This document shows, piece after piece, positions 1 through 5,695 of a DNA stretch of 5,695 nt (position 1 is its first letter; each line of letters opens with the position of its first letter). The DNA is taken from assembly GCA_015654495.1 (NCBI GenBank), contig JAATGW010000116.1:1-5695 (forward strand), in the 5' to 3' direction. The stretch comes from Chitinophagales bacterium. Lineage in GTDB: Bacteria; Bacteroidota; Bacteroidia; Chitinophagales; Chitinophagaceae. A program made the translations under genes and the position numbers. The notes beneath the pieces were generated by a model. It saw only the letters and a list, made by a program, of their open reading frames with translations. It did no database searches and was not told the origin of the DNA.

Positions 1-868
1 CCATGATGGTAGTAGCATCGGAGACTTCGGAGTACAGCTGGTGGATGTCTGGGAAAAAGAACAAAGCTTGGATGGATTCAGACTGAAAGAGCGCGGTTCC
101 GGTGGAAATAGCTTTCGGAACAAATTATATGAGGCAGTTAGCAATGGATTGAAAGTGGGCGCAGTAGCAAAACCATGGTCATGGGACTTTTACAATAGTC
201 TGGCGGATACACTGGCACCAAAAAGCCCTGGGAAAAAGGAGGCACAATTAATTTTTGAACGATTACTGGGTGGAGAAACGGAATCACGTGCTGAATTGAT
301 GAGGTTTTTATTGTCTGATGACGGCAGAAAAGCAAACGCTTCTGGATCTGAAAAACAGGTTCATTCAGAATATCTCAGAACATCAATATACAATCGTCCA
401 TTACTTTTGGCCATCCAGGCCTATGAGCGTGTATGCCGGCTCTTATTTAACGCATTCTACGAGATACTCCAATGGATGGAAACGCATCAAAGTAAAGGTG
501 ACCTGAACCAACTCAGCAATCTTTCACAAGTGATCAATGCATGCAATCAACTTCCACTTGCTTTTAAACGCGCTGATGAACTTCTAATACCATTTACGGG
601 CGAATCGAAATTATTTCTTGAACACTTTCAGCAATTGAGGGAGTCGTTTAATCCAAAAGAGTTTACACGATTATTGATCGATCATCATTATCGTGTTCAG
701 AAAAACAAACCACCGACGGGTAAAGCTCCATGGATTCTGCAACACACTAATAGTAGTTATCTTCTTAATAGTACTCAAGGATCAGGTGTTCAACTCAACG
801 ACGAATATGTTCATCAATACCGAACCTATACATTAGTGTCGTTTATGAAAGATCTCGGCAAATATTAA
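1..868 (+). CDS. Unrecognised protein, C-terminal 288 residues (5' partial)
   Basis: I do not recognise this family. The reading frame (first full codon at base 2) is open to the left edge. The residues before the first possible start, a GTG at 41, look like real protein (HDGSSIGDFGVQLVDVW), so the gene most likely begins outside the window. The visible part is soluble and mixed in charge, with no membrane segment or signal peptide. It opens with a probable beta strand (GVQLVDVW) and a basic, glycine-rich stretch (KERGSGGNSFRNKL). A long helical region covers about codons 50-225, including the hydrophobic helix around LLLAIQAYERVCRLLFNAFY. Near the end, His-His at codons 228-229 begins HHYRVQKNKPPTGKAPW (codons 228-244), a compact basic, proline-rich segment that could be a conserved nucleic-acid contact; this is a guess. 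It ends 3 bases before the PLD gene, which implies one operon and a shared task. Any catalytic domain may lie in the missing N-terminal part. Confidence 0.8.
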   Translation, partial: HDGSSIGDFGVQLVDVWEKEQSLDGFRLKERGSGGNSFRNKLYEAVSNGLKVGAVAKPWSWDFYNSLADTLAPKSPGKKEAQLIFERLLGGETESRAELMRFLLSDDGRKANASGSEKQVHSEYLRTSIYNRPLLLAIQAYERVCRLLFNAFYEILQWMETHQSKGDLNQLSNLSQVINACNQLPLAFKRADELLIPFTGESKLFLEHFQQLRESFNPKEFTRLLIDHHYRVQKNKPPTGKAPWILQHTNSSYLLNSTQGSGVQLNDEYVHQYRTYTLVSFMKDLGKY

Positions 869-871
869 CCT

Positions 872-2983
872 ATGAAAAAAGAAACTGTTTATAAATCATT
901 GTTGGATTGCTGGTCGCCTCCCCAATCTGGCCAGGGAAATTCGGTGAAAGCCAACCCAATTTCATTTATTTCGACAACATTCACATTTGATGCGGAATTT
1001 TTCGAGGAAGAATGCCTGACACGGTTTTTGGCCATGGAAACGGAAAAAGAAAATGACGGCGTTGCGTTTTTAATTGAAAGGGAAGAGAAGTTAGCTGGCC
1101 TGAATGGTGGAATGGTGCTGGTGGACCAGAACAACTGCAAGGGTGAACGCAGCCTGCGCTGGGACCTTGTGCCATGCAGGGTAAAGAATGGAATAATGCA
1201 TGCCAAAATCACTATCCTTCATTGGTCAGATTGTATTAGACTGATTATTGGGTCAGCAAATCTCACGCACCCTGGATATTGTTTAAATCAGGAAATATTT
1301 ACTTCAATTGACTATAATTTGGATTGTGATACAGACCTGAAAATTATTCAAAATACACTGGATTTTTTACAGGACTTAACGAATGCCTTCTGTGGCAACA
1401 CAACGAAACTTCGGTATCGTAAAATTCAGACTGAAATAAAAAATTCTCTGCGGAAATGGAATGTAATCAGCAGGGAGTTCAAAAAGGATGAACTCGGAGT
1501 AGATACATTATTTATAAGCCCTAGCCAAAGAAATGGTATCGCCAGAATGAGGGAAATCTGGAATTCGAAATTTAATCCTCCTCCCGATAGTGTATTGGTT
1601 ACAAGTCCTTTTTTTGACACCGCGGAAACCCAGCAAACGCCATCAAAAGAGATTTTGAATATCCTGCATAAACGGTCATCGGTAGAAGTTCGCTACAATG
1701 TGACAACTTCCGGAGCCCTAGTAATGGATAATAAAACTCTGGTGATTGCACCGGAATATCTCAAAAAGTCCTACTCTGCTAACCATCATATAAATTTTCA
1801 GGAGTTTGCGGAAATGGGATTAAATGAGGATGGGAAATCTGTTCCTCGTCCTTTGCATCAGAAAAGTATACGGCTCGCCAAAGATGAGATGGTATTGTTG
1901 ATGATCGGGTCAAGTAATTTTACATCTGCCGCATTAGGGTTAAGTAAAAGAATCAACTATGAAGCAAATCTCGTTTTTTACACATCGAGAGACAGAAATA
2001 AAAATGGATATCAGTTTATCGAACAGTTGAATCCTCCGTTAAAAGTTTTAGAAGAAGATAAGATTGTGTTTCAGTCGAGAGCTAATAAAGATGAAGAGCC
2101 AGAAGAAAGTGAATATGTGAATCTGCCACTGTGTTTTGAAGAAGCTGTTGTTTATAAAACGCAAACTGGTCTGCAGTTGCATATGAAAATAAATGTGGCA
2201 GCCTCGTCAGTGCCTCAGGGTTTTCAAATCAATGAATGCAGCGCAGGTCATGCGAATAATCCTGGTAAGCTGCTACTTAATGAAATGCAATGGAATGCTA
2301 TGGGAAAAACTGAAATAGTAGTAATTGATTATGAAGCAGACGCCTATAAAGACTATTTGTTGGTATGCTGGGAGGGGAGCATTAAACCCGCTTTCTGGCC
2401 TGTGATTGTAGATAGCCAGATTGCACTGCCGCCAGTTGAACAATTAAGAAATCTGCCACTGGATGCTTTGATTTATATTCTTTCATCCAATCATCCGCTT
2501 CATCGTATTTTAGCTATCATTGAGAAAGCGAAAAAGAAACAACAACAAAACCAGGGCGATAACGCGATAATTGATGCTCATAAATTAGTTGATACTACTG
2601 GTTTTCTGCTTCAGCGTACCCGAAGAGTTTCTAATGCGATGCGGATCTTAAGGGAAAGACTTGAAAAACCTGTCTACACTGAAGAATCTTTAAACTGGCG
2701 CTTGTATGGTCCTATAGGTGTAATATCTCTCAGAGATGCAATTGTACGGGAATCCAAAACCCCTGAGGAAAAGAGATTTTTATTAACAGAGCTGGCACTT
2801 GAAATATCAAGAATTCAACCCCAATCTTCAGACCTGTCTTTGAGGGCTTCAAAAATCAAAGATAAAATCAAAGAAGTATTAGTTAAACTTTCTGACGAAG
2901 TAAATGCTGAAGACGGAGGTGAAAATAATGACATTACAAAATATTCCAACAACGCTTTTCAAAAGGCACTAAATGAGTTTTAA
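872..2983 (+). CDS. Tdp1-like phospholipase D superfamily protein with large C-terminal extension
   Basis: This is a complete 703-residue protein with two PLD half-sites. The first is H110-A-K112, followed by GSANLTHPG with N130. The second is H329-Q-K331, followed by GSSNFTSAALG with N349. The Asp of classic HxKxxxxD sites is absent. The H-to-N spacing of 20 in the first half equals that of human Tdp1 (H263/N283), E141 lines up with Tdp1 Q294, and E364 in NYEANLVF resembles Tdp1 E538. PLD enzymes use the two histidines to cleave a phosphodiester through a phospho-histidine intermediate; by family, the likely substrate is DNA or a DNA-protein adduct. Residues 1-385 form the PLD core. About 415-525 look like a beta-rich domain, and 525-680 are helical and charged (LPLDALIYILSSNHPLHRIL, TGFLLQRTRRVSNAMRILRE). 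No signal peptide or membrane helix is seen, so it is cytoplasmic. The ATG lies 3 bases after the previous stop without a Shine-Dalgarno sequence, which suggests translational coupling. Cleavage specificity cannot be read from sequence; a structural role is possible. Confidence 0.9.
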   Translation: MKKETVYKSLLDCWSPPQSGQGNSVKANPISFISTTFTFDAEFFEEECLTRFLAMETEKENDGVAFLIEREEKLAGLNGGMVLVDQNNCKGERSLRWDLVPCRVKNGIMHAKITILHWSDCIRLIIGSANLTHPGYCLNQEIFTSIDYNLDCDTDLKIIQNTLDFLQDLTNAFCGNTTKLRYRKIQTEIKNSLRKWNVISREFKKDELGVDTLFISPSQRNGIARMREIWNSKFNPPPDSVLVTSPFFDTAETQQTPSKEILNILHKRSSVEVRYNVTTSGALVMDNKTLVIAPEYLKKSYSANHHINFQEFAEMGLNEDGKSVPRPLHQKSIRLAKDEMVLLMIGSSNFTSAALGLSKRINYEANLVFYTSRDRNKNGYQFIEQLNPPLKVLEEDKIVFQSRANKDEEPEESEYVNLPLCFEEAVVYKTQTGLQLHMKINVAASSVPQGFQINECSAGHANNPGKLLLNEMQWNAMGKTEIVVIDYEADAYKDYLLVCWEGSIKPAFWPVIVDSQIALPPVEQLRNLPLDALIYILSSNHPLHRILAIIEKAKKKQQQNQGDNAIIDAHKLVDTTGFLLQRTRRVSNAMRILRERLEKPVYTEESLNWRLYGPIGVISLRDAIVRESKTPEEKRFLLTELALEISRIQPQSSDLSLRASKIKDKIKEVLVKLSDEVNAEDGGENNDITKYSNNAFQKALNEF
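2915..2922 (+). promoter_or_regulatory. Perfect Shine-Dalgarno sequence inside the 3' end of the PLD gene
   Basis: GGAGGTGA is an 8-base match to the 16S rRNA anti-Shine-Dalgarno sequence. It sits 5 bases before an ATG at 2928, an ideal distance. It is the strongest ribosome site noticed in the window; the PLD start has none, and the helicase ATG has only a weak AAAAGG (2961-2966). It probably loads ribosomes for the helicase, either through the mini-ORF or directly. The match and spacing are seen; the role is inferred. Confidence 0.75.
2928..2972 (+). CDS. 14-codon mini-ORF abutting the helicase start (possible leader)
   Basis: The ATG at 2928 sits 5 bases after a perfect ribosome site and opens a short frame, MTLQNIPTTLFKRH, ending at TAA 2970-2972. 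The helicase ATG is the very next codon, in the same frame. It lies inside the PLD gene in another frame. Two readings fit. It may be a translated leader that delivers ribosomes to the helicase start by termination and re-initiation. Or it may be the original helicase N-terminus, later cut off by a nonsense change at 2970. The peptide resembles no functional class that I know and may be only a by-product. Confidence 0.45.
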   Translation: MTLQNIPTTLFKRH

Positions 2984-5695
2984 CTATTCCTTCCCCGAGT
3001 TCATTGACCTGCATGTTAAAGACAGGATATCCAAAGTTGAAGCGGATCGGCAAACTGTTACTGCCAAAGCCATTTTACAAAGATTAGCGCAGCAGCCCGG
3101 ATTGATACTCGCTGATGAAGTGGGAATGGGAAAGACATTTGTAGCATTAGCGGTGGCTGTATCAGTTTACCTGAAGAGTAAAGAGCCGGTGGTGATTATG
3201 ATACCACCTAACCTGATTAACAAATGGCCAAACGACTTCAGGCTTTTCTGCGAGTCATGTGTAACAGATAGTAAAATTCAGGGAAGACTAAAGTGTGCGG
3301 TCGCAAAAAGGCCTGAAGAATTTCTGCGTTTATTGGACGACGATGAAGCGAACCGGAATACAATCATTTTCCTGACACATGGCGCATTAGCGAGGAACAT
3401 GAGTGATGGATGGATAAAATTGGCAATCTTGCAAAGGGCCCTGTATAGAAGAAAAGATACTGAAGAATTGTATCGGTCACTACATAGGTACACGGGCGAT
3501 CTGGTAATGATGGGATATCTTCAAAAGCGAAATAAGAATGTTGATATCTGGGCACAAATATTAAATAACGGTCCGAGCAGGTGGAAAAAAATCTGTATTA
3601 AATATAAGGTCGAGAAGGAAGATTTCGATGATCCAGTTCCGGAGCTTTTTCTAAATGAATTGAATGGTGTAAGTCGGCAAGAATTGGATAGCTTATATTG
3701 GCGAATTAAAACAGAAATGCCTGTTCGCGACTCGAGTAAAATCAAGGAAAGAATTCAAAGTGTAAGAGAAATTTTGGCTGAGGAGGCTAAAAAAATCTGG
3801 TCGCAGTGTCTGTCAAAAATTAAAATGGAACTACCGATGTTAATTTTTGATGAGGCACACCATCTAAAAAATTCTCAAACTCAGATGGTCACAAAACTTT
3901 TTCATGATCCTGTAGCCGAAGAAGATGCCGGGATATTAAATGGACAATTTGATCGGATGGTTTTTCTTACTGCCACTCCATTTCAGTTGGGGCATCATGA
4001 ACTTCATAGTGTACTTGAAAGATTCAAAACTATTAACTGGAAAAGCAGGAATGTTCCTCTGACAGATCAAGCACATTACAAAAATGAGTTGAAGCAACTT
4101 TTGACTCAATTGGATGATTCGCAGATTGTGGCCCGTAAGCTGGATACCAGTTGGGGAAAATTGCAGTCAGCCGATCTTGTTCATTCCGGTGTTTTGTATG
4201 ACAATGCTTATGATTGGTGGAAGGTGATAAATAATTCTGATACCCTAGAATCGGCACTTGCAGTAAAAGTGATAGATGACTACAGATTGGCGAAAGAAAA
4301 ATTACGCCTTGTAGAGCCTCTTTTAAAGAAATATGTGATCAGGCATCTGAGACCTCGTGAAATGGGGGATAAGTTTACAGGTGTTCCACGGCGTTCAAAT
4401 TTGCCAGGGGACGCTATTTTAAATGCTGAAGTATCCAACAATTATTTTTCGACTGGCCTCGGAATTGCGAGAGACTCGATGTTGCCATTTCTTTTGGCAG
4501 CCCGATTAACCAGTATTCAACCCAGGAAAAGGCCCGTATTTGCTGAAGGGCTGGCTTCAAGTTTTGAAGCTTTCCGTTATACAAGAGAGGAGAATTCAAA
4601 AAAATCTAAAGTTGCTGCAACTGATACCGATGATGATCTTGTTGAAATGGATCTTGCAACGGACCCTGTTGCTGATTGGTATCTTGACCAATTAAATGAT
4701 GCACTGGTAAACTCATCGAACAACGGTTCAAGTCATCCTAAAATAAGGCCCACCATCGATAAAGCGATCGAACTTTGGAATCAGGGCGAGAAGGTGCTGA
4801 TATTTTGCCACTATATCGCAACAGCAAAGGCGCTTCGGAAATATGTCTCGCTTGCAATGAAGGCGCATGTCAGAAAAAAGGGCGCAGAACTTTTGTTGTG
4901 CGATGAAAATGAAGTATTCGATCGTCTTGATAAAATTGCAGATAGGATTACAAGCAAAGATTCACCATTGCATAAGAAGTGCCTTTCGATTCTCAATGAA
5001 TTATTAGATGAATTTCCGAGTCTCGATAGTTTCAGGGAAAAGATTGTTGATGTAGTGATCAGATATATGCGAACTCCATCTTTTCTGATTCGGTTTGCTT
5101 CAGCCACAGAACACGAAATAAACGATGAATGGATCGAAAAGTCATTTTCTACCAGCGATACATCCGGATTAACCTTGAGCGATATGATCAGGGGTTTTCT
5201 GAATTTTCTTAGTTCCCGGCGGGAGGATAAAGTTGATTATATAAATGCGTTGAAGTCAATACAGACCGGTGGAGTGAGGGCTAATGATATCCTCCAGGAG
5301 GACTTGGGGGAGTATGAATCTTCTCAGGAGAATGACAATATTATAATGGCCAATGTGGCGTTATGTTATGGAGAAACCAGTCAGGAAAGGCGGCAAAAAT
5401 TGATGAAAACCTTTAATACTCCTTTTTTCCCGGACATCTTGATAACAAGCAGTGTGATGGCGGAAGGTGTGGATCTGCACCTGAATTGCCGGCACATTAT
5501 TCATCATGATTTATGCTGGAATCCCAGCACACTCGAACAAAGGACCGGACGAATTGATCGGATAGGCGCCAAAGCTGAAAAATGTGGTAAATCAATTAAT
5601 GTCTATCTGCCTTACATTAGTGAAACGCAGGATGAAAAAATGTACAAGGTTGTTACGGAAAGAGAGAGGTGGTTTAATTTCATTATGGGCGAAAA
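2973..5695 (+). CDS. SNF2/RapA-like superfamily 2 helicase/translocase (3' partial)
   Basis: The frame is open from ATG 2973 to the right edge, giving 907 codons with no stop. The start is firm downstream of an in-frame TAA at 2970-2972. The ATPase motor is clear. Motif I is DEVGMGKT (48-55, K54 binds ATP phosphate), Ia is PPNLINKW (78-85) and Ib is FLTHGALAR (from 133). Motif II is DEAHHLKN (293-300) and III is TATPFQL (333-339). Motif IV is KVLIFCHY (607-614), V is ITSSVMAEGVDLH (824-836), and VI is QRTGRIDR (856-863) with the arginine fingers. Such proteins use ATP to move along or remodel DNA, usually without strand separation. Two inserts are unusual: about 150 mostly charged, helical residues between Ib and II, and about 190 between IV and V. 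An acidic stretch near 550 (TDTDDDLVEMD) probably links the lobes. The end seen, ERERWFNFIMGE, is in frame, so a C-terminal part is missing. The 11-base overlap with the PLD gene suggests the two act together. A RapA-type or defence helicase (DrmD- or DpdE-like) is possible, but the subfamily is unproven. Confidence 0.92.
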   Translation, partial: MSFNYSFPEFIDLHVKDRISKVEADRQTVTAKAILQRLAQQPGLILADEVGMGKTFVALAVAVSVYLKSKEPVVIMIPPNLINKWPNDFRLFCESCVTDSKIQGRLKCAVAKRPEEFLRLLDDDEANRNTIIFLTHGALARNMSDGWIKLAILQRALYRRKDTEELYRSLHRYTGDLVMMGYLQKRNKNVDIWAQILNNGPSRWKKICIKYKVEKEDFDDPVPELFLNELNGVSRQELDSLYWRIKTEMPVRDSSKIKERIQSVREILAEEAKKIWSQCLSKIKMELPMLIFDEAHHLKNSQTQMVTKLFHDPVAEEDAGILNGQFDRMVFLTATPFQLGHHELHSVLERFKTINWKSRNVPLTDQAHYKNELKQLLTQLDDSQIVARKLDTSWGKLQSADLVHSGVLYDNAYDWWKVINNSDTLESALAVKVIDDYRLAKEKLRLVEPLLKKYVIRHLRPREMGDKFTGVPRRSNLPGDAILNAEVSNNYFSTGLGIARDSMLPFLLAARLTSIQPRKRPVFAEGLASSFEAFRYTREENSKKSKVAATDTDDDLVEMDLATDPVADWYLDQLNDALVNSSNNGSSHPKIRPTIDKAIELWNQGEKVLIFCHYIATAKALRKYVSLAMKAHVRKKGAELLLCDENEVFDRLDKIADRITSKDSPLHKKCLSILNELLDEFPSLDSFREKIVDVVIRYMRTPSFLIRFASATEHEINDEWIEKSFSTSDTSGLTLSDMIRGFLNFLSSRREDKVDYINALKSIQTGGVRANDILQEDLGEYESSQENDNIIMANVALCYGETSQERRQKLMKTFNTPFFPDILITSSVMAEGVDLHLNCRHIIHHDLCWNPSTLEQRTGRIDRIGAKAEKCGKSINVYLPYISETQDEKMYKVVTERERWFNFIMGE

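Noticed and set aside
41..868. GTG at 41 as the true start of gene 1, with GGAG at 29-32 as ribosome site
   Set aside because: The frame is open and protein-like (a beta strand crossing the GTG) up to the left edge, so a 5'-truncated gene is more likely. The weak GGAG could be chance, and this start is not fully excluded.
2851..2876. Short tandem repeat of AAAATCAAAGA (two copies)
   Set aside because: It encodes a Lys-rich helix (KIKDKIKE) in the PLD protein; two copies of a low-complexity unit are expected by chance.
4554..4570. Inverted repeat GCTTCAA...TTGAAGC, possible hairpin
   Set aside because: It is in the middle of the helicase coding region with no T-tract; there is no reason to call a terminator or operator.
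138..5107. Several minus-strand frames of 60-107 codons and a plus-strand frame at 318-506
   Set aside because: All lie inside the three strong genes, have low-complexity Ser/Cys/Phe-rich translations and no good ribosome sites; they are shadows.
5290..5302. TCCTCC-A-GGAGGA inverted repeat containing a Shine-Dalgarno-like sequence
   Set aside because: A one-base loop cannot form a stable hairpin, and no credible start codon with a real frame follows; it simply encodes helicase residues.
872..5695. Assignment to DISARM (drmC/drmD) or the Dpd cluster
   Set aside because: Only the PLD-plus-helicase combination agrees. No drmA, drmB, methyltransferase or dpdA gene is visible, and the PLD protein is 703 residues with an extra C-terminal region. 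Naming genes after those systems would not be supported.

Overview
The window is a compact, gene-dense stretch of a bacterial chromosome or accessory island. Three large genes lie head to tail on the + strand and fill almost every base. Composition is moderately AT-rich (roughly 42% GC by eye), and all three genes have similar codon use with frequent ATA, AGA and TTA codons. A perfect Shine-Dalgarno sequence near base 2915 fits a bacterial host, but nothing here fixes the phylum. There are no RNA genes, CRISPR repeats, insertion sequences, promoters or terminators, and no gene-free stretch longer than a few bases. The operon promoter must lie left of base 1 and its end right of base 5695.

Layout: (1) bases 1-868 hold the C-terminal 288 residues of a protein of unrecognised family, open at the left edge. 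(2) Bases 872-2983 hold a complete 703-residue phospholipase D superfamily protein. Its two active-site half-motifs have the HxK...N form of tyrosyl-DNA phosphodiesterase 1 (Tdp1), not the HxK...D form of classic PLD enzymes, and an unassigned C-terminal region of about 300 residues follows. (3) Bases 2973-5695 hold at least 907 residues of a large superfamily 2 helicase/translocase of SNF2/RapA type. It carries all recognisable motor motifs and runs off the right edge.

The genes look co-translated. Gene 1 and the PLD gene are 3 bases apart with no ribosome site between them. The PLD and helicase genes overlap by 11 bases. At that second junction a perfect ribosome site precedes a 14-codon mini-ORF whose stop codon directly abuts the helicase ATG.

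A DNA motor paired with a PLD-fold phosphodiesterase and an unknown partner resembles the content of multi-gene anti-phage systems such as DISARM (drmC PLD, drmD helicase) and the Dpd 7-deazaguanine DNA-modification cluster. However, no DrmA, DrmB, methyltransferase or tRNA-guanine-transglycosylase-like gene is visible. My inference is a DNA-targeting defence or DNA-repair module of a type I cannot name. The flanks and a homology search are needed to tell whether it belongs to a described system.
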